A stretch of DNA of 35,491 bases from Deltaproteobacteria bacterium (GCA_020853705.1 JADYYK010000149.1:1-35491); one strand, 5' to 3'; shown: positions 18,054 to 25,348, counted from the stretch's first letter. Notes: a model not told the origin generated them from the sequence alone. A program made the numbers and translations.

Positions 18054-18923
18054 CTACAGCCCGGCGAGCCCCTTGACGACGTCCCACAGGCGCGCCGCCG
18101 CGGCGTCGTCGCGCGCGGCCGCCGAGGCGGTCTCAGGGCGCAGGCGGTTCCAGTAGGTGCCGCTGGGCGGCAGCTCGGGCAAGCTGGCCACATGAACCAG
18201 CGGGGCGGCGCCCCCGGCCGCGGTGCGCGTGAAGACCGGGATCAGCTTGCGCACCAGCCAGGGGAGATCGCGGTAGATCTCGGTGGCGATGGCCCCAGGG
18301 TGCACGGCGTGGAAGCTGACCCCGCTGCCGGCGTGGCGCCGCGCCGCCTCGCGCACCAGGAGGTTGACCGCCAGCTTGGACTGGTTGTAGGCGGCGATCC
18401 CGCCATGGCCCCGCTCGAGCTGCAGGTCGTCCCAGTGCAGCTTGCCGCCACGGTGGCGGTTCGACGAGGTGGTGATGGCGCGCGACGGCGCCGCCGCCTG
18501 CAGCGCCGGTAGCAGGAGCTCGGTCATCAGGAAGGGCGCCACCACGTTGACCGCGAAGGTCTCCTCCAGCCCGTCGACGGTGACCTTGCGCTGCGGCGAG
18601 TACACCCCGGCGTTCGAGATCAGGACGTCGATCCGCTGCCAGCGCGTGCGCACCTCGGCGACCGCGGCACGGATCGACGCCTGCGAGCCGAGATCCACCG
18701 CCAGCGTCTCGGGCGCGGGGCCAGCGGCGCTGGCCGCGGCGGCGGCGACCACGGCGCGGGCGGCCTCGGTGCGCCCGGGATCGCGCCCGGCCAGCATCAG
18801 GTGCGCGCCGCGGCGAGCCAGCTCGATGGCGGCCACGCGGCCCAGGCCCGCGGTGGCGCCGGTGATGAGGATGCGCAGGCCGCGCAGCTCGCGCTCGCCC
18901 GCGGGAGGCGCCGCGGCGCCCAT
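18054..18923 (-). CDS. short-chain dehydrogenase/reductase (retinol-dehydrogenase-like)
   Basis: A 289-residue classical-type SDR that should oxidise or reduce an alcohol/carbonyl substrate with NAD(P). Visible motifs are the cofactor loop TGATAGLG, the acidic or adenine-contact DLGS, SNAG, the catalytic Ser region TTSSN, catalytic YNQSK and the HPGAI segment after it. AGRD after the second strand, with its Arg, suggests NADP preference, as in WWOX/retinol-dehydrogenase relatives. The start ATG shares one base with the rhodanese stop (TGATG), so the two are probably translated together. Its stop is followed in the same frame by the giant kinase. The substrate is unknown. Confidence 0.92.
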   Translation of the reverse strand: MGAAAPPAGERELRGLRILITGATAGLGRVAAIELARRGAHLMLAGRDPGRTEAARAVVAAAAASAAGPAPETLAVDLGSQASIRAAVAEVRTRWQRIDVLISNAGVYSPQRKVTVDGLEETFAVNVVAPFLMTELLLPALQAAAPSRAITTSSNRHRGGKLHWDDLQLERGHGGIAAYNQSKLAVNLLVREAARRHAGSGVSFHAVHPGAIATEIYRDLPWLVRKLIPVFTRTAAGGAAPLVHVASLPELPPSGTYWNRLRPETASAAARDDAAAARLWDVVKGLAGL

Positions 18924-19249
18924 CAGTAGCGCGCCACGCTGGCGTCGATGTGCTGCGACCAGGCGTCGATCCCCCCGGCCAGCGACACCGCGGGGATGCC
19001 GGCGCCGTCCAGGATGGCCGCCGCCGACAGGCTGCGCACGCCGTGGTGGCAGTAGGCGACCAGCAGCGCGCCCGCGGGCGGCTGCACCTCGTCGAGGTGC
19101 TCGCCGAGCTGATCGAGCGGCACCAGCACGCTGCCGGGCAGGTGGGCCAGCTCGTGCTCCCAGGGCTGGCGGACGTCCAGCAGGTACACCGCCTCACCCG
19201 CGGCCAGCCGGTCGGCCAGCATGCGGACGCTGATCTGTTTCACGCTCAC
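18923..19249 (-). CDS. single-domain rhodanese
   Basis: A 108-residue rhodanese-like sulfurtransferase covering one domain. Characteristic pieces are LLDVRQPWEHELAHLPGSV at the start and the active-site loop CHHGVRS with its catalytic Cys. The ending segment, LAGGIDAWSQHID, is typical of GlpE/PspE-type proteins. The frame runs upstream to 19327, but that part has no rhodanese features; GTG 19249 (or GTG 19243) fits the family start. It overlaps the dehydrogenase gene by one base. It may transfer sulfane sulfur to cyanide, thioredoxin or a protein partner. Confidence 0.88.
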   Translation of the reverse strand: MSVKQISVRMLADRLAAGEAVYLLDVRQPWEHELAHLPGSVLVPLDQLGEHLDEVQPPAGALLVAYCHHGVRSLSAAAILDGAGIPAVSLAGGIDAWSQHIDASVARY

Positions 19250-19343
19250 CGCGCCATCATGCCCGTCGGCGCGGTCACGGACAACGGGGCACCCGGCCGC
19301 CACGGTGTGCACCCGCTGCAGCGGCACCCAGACTACTCGTCAC

Positions 19344-20234
19344 TCATCCCTCGTCGGAGCGGCCGCGCCAGCGGAAGGTCAGCAGCACCAGGGCGAAGCC
19401 GCCCACCACCCAGGCGCCCAGGATCAGCGCGGTCAGCGGGCGGTTCCAGGCCCCGCCCGGCTCGCGCGCCGCAAAGGCCGCGGGCAGGAACACCGAGCGC
19501 AGCCCCTGCGCCATCCACTTGAGCGGGAACAGCGACGCCGTGGTGCGCAGGAAGCCGGGGATCGAGCCGAAATAGAAGAACACCCCCGAGATGAACTGCA
19601 GCACCAGGTACGGCGGCTGCACCACCGCGGGCGCCGCGCGCGCCTTCTTGATGATGCGCGAGTACGCGATCCCGAGCAGGCTGGTGCCCATCACGCCGAG
19701 CAGGAAGACCCAGACGAAGGTGAGCAGGCGGAGCGGATCGGTGGGCACGCGCAGGCCATACAGCGCCACTCCCAGGGTGAGCATCAGCGCCGACTGCACC
19801 GCGGCGGCCACCACCACGCTGCCCAGCTTGCCGATGAAGTAGGCGCCCTTGGGCATCGGCGTGCCGGCCAGCCGCTTGAGCGTGCCGTCGTCCTGATCCA
19901 TGGCGACGCGGATGGCCAGGTTGGCGAAGCCGGTGCCGAAGATCCCGGTCGCCATCATGCCGGCCACGAAGTACTGCCGGAAGTCGACCCCGCTGCCCTT
20001 GATCTCGCCGTGAAAGATGGCGCCGAACAGGACCAGGAAGAGGACGGGCAGGCTGAAGGTGAAGAACATGGCCTGGCGATTGCGCGCGAAGGTCTTGAGC
20101 TCGACGCCGATGCGCGCGACGCCGGTGCGCAGCAGGCCGGGCATCGCGGCGGCCGGACTCGGGCCCGGGCTCGCACCCGCACCCGCACCCGCACCCGTGC
20201 TCGTGCTCGTGCTCGTACTCGTACTCGTGCTCAT
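19344..20234 (-). CDS. ABC-2 type transporter permease
   Basis: A 296-residue inner-membrane permease with about six transmembrane helices, the first after a cytoplasmic N-terminal tail (core LPVLFLVLFGAIF). The conserved MDQDDGTLKRLAGTPMP segment between helices 2 and 3 is typical of ABC-2 drug or polysaccharide exporters. The N-terminal tail is odd: Met followed by six Ser-Thr pairs, then four Gly-Ala pairs, encoded by hexamer repeats that begin right at the start codon. ATG 20234 overlaps the ATPase stop by four bases (ATGA), so coupling is expected. It forms one exporter with the ATPase; the substrate is unknown. Confidence 0.92.
   Translation of the reverse strand: MSTSTSTSTSTSTGAGAGAGASPGPSPAAAMPGLLRTGVARIGVELKTFARNRQAMFFTFSLPVLFLVLFGAIFHGEIKGSGVDFRQYFVAGMMATGIFGTGFANLAIRVAMDQDDGTLKRLAGTPMPKGAYFIGKLGSVVVAAAVQSALMLTLGVALYGLRVPTDPLRLLTFVWVFLLGVMGTSLLGIAYSRIIKKARAAPAVVQPPYLVLQFISGVFFYFGSIPGFLRTTASLFPLKWMAQGLRSVFLPAAFAAREPGGAWNRPLTALILGAWVVGGFALVLLTFRWRGRSDEG
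20170..20234. repeat. hexamer repeat at the permease start
   Basis: Alternating CGCACC and CGTGCT/CGTACT units on the plus strand encode, on the minus strand, the Ser-Thr and Gly-Ala dipeptide tail directly after the permease start codon. The start codon itself lies inside the repeat series. Changes of one unit add or remove two residues and keep the frame. Confidence 0.85.
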
Positions 20235-21145
20235 GACTGCGCCGCCTTGTCGTGGTCGGCGATCATGTCGAGGTAGATCTGCTCCAGCGATGGCCGCATC
20301 ACGGTCAGCTCGGGCAGCTCGGCGACTCCCGCGCTGGCTGCCCACGCGGTCAGCACGGCGACCGTCTGCGTCGGTTGCGCGGTCTTGATGGTGCACAGCC
20401 CGGCGGCCTCCGTGACGGCGCCGGCCAGCTCGGGCAGCGCGGGCTCGGCCAGCGCGCCAGCGCGGCGGAAGCGCACCTCGGCCTCGGCGTCGTGGCGCCC
20501 ACCCAGCTCGCGCGGGCGGCCGGTGGCGATGACGCGGCCCGCGGCGATCACCGCGGCGCGATCGGCCAGCGCCTCGGCCTCGTCGAGGTAGTGCGTCGTC
20601 AAGAGCACCGTCTTGCCGCCCGCCGCCAGCGAGCGCACCAGCTCCCAGGTCTGCCGCCGCGCCACCGGGTCGAGGCCGGTGGTCGGCTCGTCGAGGAACA
20701 GCAGCTCGGGATCGCCGACCAGGCCGAGCGCGATGTCGAGGCGCCGCTTCTGCCCACCCGACAGCTCGCTGGAGCGCACCGCGCGCTGCGCGGTCAGCCC
20801 GACCGCCTCGATGACGGCGTCGGCCGGGCGCGGCCGCGGATAGAAGCAGGCGAAGTGGCTGACCACCTCGGCCACGGTCAGCTCCTCGAACGCCCCCGTG
20901 GTCTGCAGCACGATCCCGATCCGCGCCCGCCACGCCGCGTCGCCGCGCGCGGGATCGACACCCAGCACCTTGACGTCACCGCGACTGCGGGCGCGAAAGC
21001 CCTCCAGGATCTCGACCGTGGTGGTCTTGCCGGCGCCATTGGGCCCCAGCAGCGCGAAGACCTCGCCCGCCTCCACCGTGAGATCGACCCCGGCCAGCGC
21101 GACGCGCTTGCCATACGCCTTCTCCAGCCCACGCACCTCGATCAC
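20231..21145 (-). CDS. ABC-2 type transporter ATP-binding protein
   Basis: A 304-residue nucleotide-binding subunit of the CcmA/DrrA group. Walker A is GPNGAGKTTT, signature LSGGQKRR, Walker B LLFLDEPTTGLD and the switch His is in TTHYLDEA. A C-terminal region of about 85 residues ends in MRPSLEQIYLDMIADHDKA, typical of DrrA-like subunits that bind the permease. I chose GTG 21145 because the family fold starts there (VIEVRGLEKAYG). The open frame continues much further upstream only as an antisense shadow of the HNH gene. It is the first gene of the leftward series toward the permease, rhodanese, dehydrogenase and kinase. Confidence 0.93.
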   Translation of the reverse strand: MIEVRGLEKAYGKRVALAGVDLTVEAGEVFALLGPNGAGKTTTVEILEGFRARSRGDVKVLGVDPARGDAAWRARIGIVLQTTGAFEELTVAEVVSHFACFYPRPRPADAVIEAVGLTAQRAVRSSELSGGQKRRLDIALGLVGDPELLFLDEPTTGLDPVARRQTWELVRSLAAGGKTVLLTTHYLDEAEALADRAAVIAAGRVIATGRPRELGGRHDAEAEVRFRRAGALAEPALPELAGAVTEAAGLCTIKTAQPTQTVAVLTAWAASAGVAELPELTVMRPSLEQIYLDMIADHDKAAQS

Positions 21146-21583
21146 CGGCGCAAGGTGGCACCCGCCGCCACCGTCGTCAACCGGCGGCCGGTGGCGCGCG
21201 GCAAGGTGCCGCCCGAGCGACGGGCTCCGCGGCGACGGGCCGGACCAGGCCCGCTGAGGGCCCGCTACTCGCCTGCGCCTGACGCGGCCACGAAGGTGCG
21301 GCCACGCTGTGCGGTCACCGTGAGCACGCCGCGTCCCGCGCCATGCCGATGGTTCGGCGTTTTTTGCACTTTCTTGTTGACAGCCTCCACTGGCGCGCTC
21401 TGCGCCGAGGCAGAGCCGCGTCCTGGGATGCCCCCTGGGCGTCACCAGCTCGCGCCTGGGCGCGCCTGCGACCCGGCCGGTCGGTTCTCGCGTCAGCGTC
21501 GCCGTTCGTCTTACCTGGGCCCCGCCAGAGCGGTCCAGAACTGCATGGTACGAAGGAGGTGCGCACACGAGCGGGAGGCCGGG
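21146..21583. other. 438-base divergent gap with an AT-rich patch
   Basis: This region lies between the divergent ABC ATPase and HNH genes. No coding sequence is supported. It holds an intrinsic-terminator-like hairpin with a T-run (21343-21365) followed directly by an AT-rich patch with a TTGACA at 21377-21382. No matching -10 element is visible. GAAGGAGGT at 21552-21560 is a strong ribosome-site sequence, but it lies 24 bases before the HNH ATG and seems unused; the HNH gene's own GGGAGG is at 21573-21578. Confidence 0.4.
21343..21365 (+). terminator. intrinsic terminator with no obvious gene upstream
   Basis: A plus-strand stem ATGCCGA with TCGGCGT (including one G-U pair), a loop TGGT and then six T residues. 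This is the clearest intrinsic terminator in the window. No plus-strand gene precedes it, which makes a small RNA, an attenuated leader or an imported boundary possible. Confidence 0.6.
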
Positions 21584-22660
21584 ATGACACAGGTGCAGGT
21601 GATGGGGGCGGCGAGCGAAGTGCAGCGGGCGGACGGTCGGGTCGTCCAGGCGGTCGAGCGGCGCAGGCGGGCCGAGGCCGAGGAGGTCGCGGCGCTGCTC
21701 GACGCGCGCGCACTCGGCGTGCACCAGGCGCTCGGGTTCGCGTCCTTCCACGAGTACGCCGAGGCGCGGCTGCAGCTGTCGGCTCGGCTGGCCTACGAGC
21801 GGGTCCGCGTGGTCGAGGCGCTGACCAAGCTGCCGCGCACGCGAGCCGCGCTGGCTGCGGGCGTGGTCGGCTACTCGGCTGTGCGCGAGCTGACGCGCGT
21901 GGCGACGCCTGCGAACGAGCTGGCCTGGCTGGAGCGCGCCGCCGGCTGCACCGCGCGCGAGATCGAGCGCCTGGTCGCTGGCCATGCCCTCGGTGCCGAC
22001 CCCGACGACACGCCCGACCCTGCGGAGGTCCTGACCCCGGTCAGCTTCGAGCTCACGCCGACGACCCGGGCGCTGCTGCGCGAGGCGCGGCAACAGCTGC
22101 ACCGGGACGCCGGCCAGCGCCTCGACGACGACGCCTTCATCGCCGAGCTGCTGCGTCGCGCGCTCGCTGGCAACCCGCGCAAGCCCGGCACGCCGAGCTA
22201 CCAGATCGCCATCAACGTCTGTGATTGCTGTGAGCGCGTGACCCAGGACGGCGCCGGCCAGGTCATCGACATCGACCCCGCCGAGCTGCACGTCGCGCTG
22301 TGTGACGCGTCGATCATCGACACCACGCGCCCCGGTGCGCCCGCCACCCGCGAGGTCCCGGCGGCCACCCGCGCCGCCGTGGTCCGCCGCGACCACGGCC
22401 GCTGCAAGGTCCCGGGCTGTCGCAACGCCGCCTGGGTCGACCTGCACCACCAGGTCTACCGCTCGCAGTTCGGCGGCCACGACGCGGGCAACCTGCTCCT
22501 CCTGTGCACTGCGCACCACCACGCCGTGCACGACGGCCGCGTCATCGTCACCCGCGACCCACGTGGGCACGATGGCTTCGGTTTCCGACACGCTGACGGG
22601 CGCCCCTATGGTGCCGCCCGAGCCCAGGGGCAGACAGCGGCCGAGGCCGCGCCAGCCTGA
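21584..22660 (+). CDS. HNH endonuclease with DUF222-like N-terminal region
   Basis: A 358-residue protein. Residues 1-230 or so are Ala/Arg/Glu-rich helices with the HEYAEARLQLS and RVRVVEAL segments found in the DUF222/13E12-type HNH proteins. The C-terminal HNH nuclease has the zinc-type CX4C (CKVPGC), the LHH catalytic motif, GNLLLLCTAHHHAVHDG and a GFxFRHADGRPYG tail. Such proteins are multicopy in many actinobacteria and Myxococcota; their biological role is not settled. ATG 21584 has GGGAGG 6 bases upstream. A second copy, in inverted orientation, occupies the right window end and shares nearly the same sequence and 3' flank, which suggests duplication or mobility. Confidence 0.9.
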   Translation: MTQVQVMGAASEVQRADGRVVQAVERRRRAEAEEVAALLDARALGVHQALGFASFHEYAEARLQLSARLAYERVRVVEALTKLPRTRAALAAGVVGYSAVRELTRVATPANELAWLERAAGCTAREIERLVAGHALGADPDDTPDPAEVLTPVSFELTPTTRALLREARQQLHRDAGQRLDDDAFIAELLRRALAGNPRKPGTPSYQIAINVCDCCERVTQDGAGQVIDIDPAELHVALCDASIIDTTRPGAPATREVPAATRAAVVRRDHGRCKVPGCRNAAWVDLHHQVYRSQFGGHDAGNLLLLCTAHHHAVHDGRVIVTRDPRGHDGFGFRHADGRPYGAARAQGQTAAEAAPA

Positions 22661-22830
22661 CGGCCGCCGGCCGAGCGTGGCCGCGCCAGGCGGACCGGCG
22701 AGCAGCGGGCCCCTTGTCGGGCCGCCGCGCAGCCCGTCGCCCGCCGCCCCGCGACGATTGCGGTCGCCCCGGCTTGCCCCTCGGGCCCGAAGCACCAGCC
22801 GCACGCGGCCACGCGGCGTTCACCGAGAGC
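22661..22830. repeat. 3' flank repeat of the HNH unit, copy 1
   Basis: After the HNH stop, about 85 bases are almost identical to the region after the second HNH copy. Then copy 1 has about 50 extra bases, after which similarity resumes (GGCCACGCGGC, TTCACCG) to about 22830. It carries no gene of its own. The conserved part includes the hairpin at 22705-22723. Confidence 0.75.
22705..22723 (+). terminator. hairpin after the HNH gene, copy 1
   Basis: GGGCCC-type arms around the loop CTTGTC, conserved in position after both HNH copies. The stem here is five strong G-C pairs, and one C is missing relative to copy 2. There is no T-run, so it is a candidate terminator or RNA-stabilising element. 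Confidence 0.4.
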
Positions 22831-22853
22831 GCAGCCGGCGGCGCAGGGTCGGG

Positions 22854-23420
22854 CTAGATCCGGTACGGACCCGCTCCCACCGGCGCTGGCGCGGGGGGAC
22901 CACCCAGGCCCGCGCTGCCACCCCAGAAGCGCTCGACCCACGCGGCCAGGCGGGCGCGCTGCTCGGGGCGCAGCGTGGCCTGCAGGCGCTCCAGCCGGTC
23001 GATGGCGCGGTCGGTGGCGCCGGCCAGCTCGTCGCGGCGCGCGGCCGCGGCGGCCTCCAGCGCGGGGCGGTCGAAGCTGTCACCCGCGGTCTGCACCACG
23101 GCGTCACGCAGCCAGCGCCGCGCGCCGTGGCGCAGGTCGCCACCCGAGCGCATCAGATCATGCGCCATCTCCTCCAGCAGATCGCGCTGCTGCCGGTCCA
23201 GCGACAGCTCGTGCGACAGCCAGCCCAGCGCGCCACGTGCGCGCCAGCCGCCGAAGCCGCCCGGGCCGCGCCAGCCCCAGGCGGACCGGCCACCGTGGCC
23301 ATGGCCATGCCCATGCCTATGGTGGTGCCAGCCCCCCCAGCGCCCGGTGCGCACCCGCCAGGCGATCCGCCGCACGATGAACAGCACCCCGACAGCGATG
23401 AGCACTCCCTTGAAGATCAT
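22854..23420 (-). CDS. membrane-anchored His-rich Spy/CpxP-like protein
   Basis: A 188-residue protein with a hydrophobic segment at 2-16 followed by a strongly basic stretch (RRIAWRVRTGR). Residues 32-42 contain seven His (HHHRHGHGHGH). The rest is a Gly/Trp-rich spacer and then a helical domain with Spy/CpxP/ZraP-like repeats (ELSLDRQQRDLLEEM, LQATLRPEQRARLAAWVERF). That family binds unfolded proteins or metal in the periplasm and restrains Cpx-type sensors. Positive charges after the membrane segment would favour a cytoplasmic domain, unlike CpxP; topology is therefore uncertain. The start has GGAGG 8 bases upstream. It lies after the sensor kinase gene, with box-like repeats at 23458-23496 in front. 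Confidence 0.82.
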   Translation of the reverse strand: MIFKGVLIAVGVLFIVRRIAWRVRTGRWGGWHHHRHGHGHGHGGRSAWGWRGPGGFGGWRARGALGWLSHELSLDRQQRDLLEEMAHDLMRSGGDLRHGARRWLRDAVVQTAGDSFDRPALEAAAAARRDELAGATDRAIDRLERLQATLRPEQRARLAAWVERFWGGSAGLGGPPAPAPVGAGPYRI

Positions 23421-23457
23421 GTCCGTTGCCTCCTGATCTTCAAGCTGCGACCCGCGC

Positions 23458-23496
23458 GTGAAAGCTGGATGTGGCTAGCGTGAAGCGCGCGTAAAG
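23458..23496. promoter_or_regulatory. CpxR-box-like direct repeats before the CpxP-like gene
   Basis: Three plus-strand hexamers, GTGAAA (23458), GTGAAG (23480) and GTAAAG (23491), start 22 and 11 bases apart, one or two helical turns. The pair at 23480/23491 is GTGAA-N6-GTAAA, close to the enterobacterial CpxR box GTAAA-N5-GTAAA. They lie 38-76 bases before the CpxP-like start and overlap the end of the sensor kinase gene. A similar set precedes the response regulator gene. Confidence 0.55.
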
Positions 23497-24578
23497 CCAG
23501 CGTCGGGCAGCGTCAGGGTGACCTGACAGCCGGTGCCGTCGGCGCCGGCGCCCACCGTGATGTCGCCGCCGTGGGCCTCGGCGATGCGCCGCGCCAGCGT
23601 CAGCCCCAGGCCGAACCCGCTCTTGCCCGGGGTGCGCGCCTTGTCGGCGCGGTAGAACGGCTCCAGCACCCGCGTGCGCTCCGCCTCGGGCACGCCCGCG
23701 CCGCGGTCGGCGACCCACACCCGCACCACGTCACCGCTGCGCGCCGCGCCCACAGTGATGGGCGCAGCCCCGTATTTCGCGGCGTTCTCGATCAGGTTCC
23801 ACAGCGCCCGCCGCAGCAGCGCCGCGTCGGCCACCGCGCGCAGCCCGTCCGGGATGTCGGCCCGCACCTCGAGGCCGCTGGTCAGCGGGTCCTGCGCCGC
23901 GCGCTCACACAGCTCGCGCGCCAGCGGCTGCAGCGGAAGCTCGGTCGGGCTCGACGGCAGCCCGGCCGCCTCCAGCCGCGTGGTCGTCAGCACCGCCTCG
24001 ATCAGCGCGTCGAGCTCGGCGATGTCGGCCTCGACGTCACGCAGCCGGGCCTCGCTCTCTGCGTCACGCGGCAGAAGCTCGAGCGCCACCCGCATGCGCG
24101 CCAGCGGCGAGCGCAGCTCGTGCGACACGTTGGCCAGGAGCTCCTTCTGCCCGCGCAGCAGCCCCTCGATGCGCGCCGCCATCTCGTTCCAGGCCCGCAG
24201 GAGCTCCTCCACCTCGTCGTGGTGGAAGTGGTGGTGGCGCCCGTGCCAGCGCCCGCCGTGACGGTCGCGGTAGCGCGCCTCGACACGCTCGCGCCAGCGC
24301 TGCTTCATCGGCGAGCAGCGCGGCAGCGGCACCCGGTACGACAGCTCGCCGGCGCCGAAGCGCCTGACCGCCTCGGTCAGCGCCTCGATGGGGCGCGACA
24401 GCCGGCGCGCCAGCGGCGCGGTCAGCGCCCCCGCCAGCACGAACACCGCGAACACCCACAGCACCGGGTAGCCCACGCGACCGCGCCCGGCGATGGCCAC
24501 CACGCCCATCCCGGCCAGCCCGATCACCAGCAGGAAGAACAGGAAGCTGAGCTGCAGCCGTCGATGCAGCCGCCGCAT
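23475..24578 (-). CDS. CpxA/EnvZ-type sensor kinase with His-rich HAMP insert
   Basis: A 367-residue inner-membrane kinase. Transmembrane helices at about 8-30 and 36-57 are separated by only a few residues, so there is essentially no periplasmic sensor domain. HAMP starts near 55 and is interrupted by about 38 residues (83-120) that include a Cys, many basic residues and seven His between 107 and 120 (with HHHFHH). Then follow the phosphoacceptor His 153 in VSHELRSPLAR, the N-box NLIENAAKYG, G1 DRGAGVPE and G2 FGLGLTLAR. Its ATG shares one base with the regulator stop (TGATG). The His cluster suggests metal or pH sensing on the cytoplasmic side; this is an inference. Confidence 0.92.
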   Translation of the reverse strand: MRRLHRRLQLSFLFFLLVIGLAGMGVVAIAGRGRVGYPVLWVFAVFVLAGALTAPLARRLSRPIEALTEAVRRFGAGELSYRVPLPRCSPMKQRWRERVEARYRDRHGGRWHGRHHHFHHDEVEELLRAWNEMAARIEGLLRGQKELLANVSHELRSPLARMRVALELLPRDAESEARLRDVEADIAELDALIEAVLTTTRLEAAGLPSSPTELPLQPLARELCERAAQDPLTSGLEVRADIPDGLRAVADAALLRRALWNLIENAAKYGAAPITVGAARSGDVVRVWVADRGAGVPEAERTRVLEPFYRADKARTPGKSGFGLGLTLARRIAEAHGGDITVGAGADGTGCQVTLTLPDAGFTRASR

Positions 24579-25282
24579 CAGGGCCGCTCGGGTTCGGTCA
24601 GCATGTAGCCCACGCCGCGCACGGTGCGGATGTAGCGCGGGTCCTTGGCGTCGTCCTCGATCTTCGCGCGCAGCTTGCTGACGTGGACGTCGATCGAGCG
24701 GTCGAAGGCCTCGAACTCGACCCCGCGCAGGGTCTCCATCAGCTGGTCACGCGACAGCACGCGCCCGGCCGCGCGCGCCAGACACAGCAAGAGCTCGAAC
24801 TCGAAGTGGGTCAGCGTGATGCGCCGCCCGGCCACGCTGACCTCACGCGCGCCGAGGTCGATGTCCAGCGCGCCCACGCGCAGCCGCTCGCGCGGGACCC
24901 CCGAGGTCGCGCGGCGCAGCAGCGCGCGGATGCGGGCCAGGAGCTCGCGCGGGTTGTACGGCTTGGCCAGGTAGTCGTCGGCGCCCAGCTCCAGGCCGAC
25001 GATCTTGTCGACGTCGTCACCCTTGGCGGTCAGCATGATGACCGGCAGCTGCGCGGTGCGCGGATCCGCACGCATGCGGCGCGCGATCTCCAGCCCGTCC
25101 ACGCCAGGCAGCATGAGGTCCAGCAGCACCACGTCCCAGGCCCGGTCGCGCAGTGCGCGCAGGCCGCGCTCGCCGTCGGCGGCCACGGTGACATCGACCT
25201 CGTGCTTGCCCAGGAACTCGGCGACCAGGGCGGCCAGCCGCGCGTCGTCCTCGACCAGCAGCGCCTGCGTGCGGTTCGCCAT
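24578..25282 (-). CDS. OmpR/CpxR-family response regulator
   Basis: A 234-residue two-domain regulator. The receiver has the acidic pair EDD at 11-13, phosphoacceptor Asp 55 in LLDLMLPGVDG, conserved Thr in MLTA and Lys 107. A winged-helix DNA-binding domain covers about 135-230, with ALDIDLGAREV, LTHFEFELLLCLA and DVHVSKLRAKIED, then IRTVRGVGYML. ATG 25282 is used because GGGAGGG lies 5 bases upstream; GTG 25288 is a weaker alternative. It is the first gene of the leftward Cpx-like operon, and repeat boxes of the CpxR type lie 29-66 bases before its start. Confidence 0.95.
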   Translation of the reverse strand: MANRTQALLVEDDARLAALVAEFLGKHEVDVTVAADGERGLRALRDRAWDVVLLDLMLPGVDGLEIARRMRADPRTAQLPVIMLTAKGDDVDKIVGLELGADDYLAKPYNPRELLARIRALLRRATSGVPRERLRVGALDIDLGAREVSVAGRRITLTHFEFELLLCLARAAGRVLSRDQLMETLRGVEFEAFDRSIDVHVSKLRAKIEDDAKDPRYIRTVRGVGYMLTEPERP

Positions 25283-25310
25283 GTCCACCCTCCCAGGATG
25301 CTCCGCCAGG

Positions 25311-25348
25311 GTAAATGCGGCCTTGGCCGCGCGTAAAGAATCGTGAAG
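25311..25348. promoter_or_regulatory. CpxR-box-like direct repeats before the response regulator
   Basis: Plus-strand hexamers GTAAAT (25311), GTAAAG (25333) and GTGAAG (25343) start 22 and 10 bases apart. The last pair is GTAAA-N5-GTGAA, the exact spacing of the enterobacterial CpxR box. The set abuts the stop codon of the upstream deacetylase-like gene and lies 29-66 bases before the regulator start. The arrangement mirrors that at 23458-23496. Confidence 0.6.

Noticed and set aside
21146..22804. Extension of the ABC ATPase upstream through the HNH region
   Set aside because: The extra part is antisense to the HNH gene and has no conserved sequence; the ATPase fold begins at GTG 21145.
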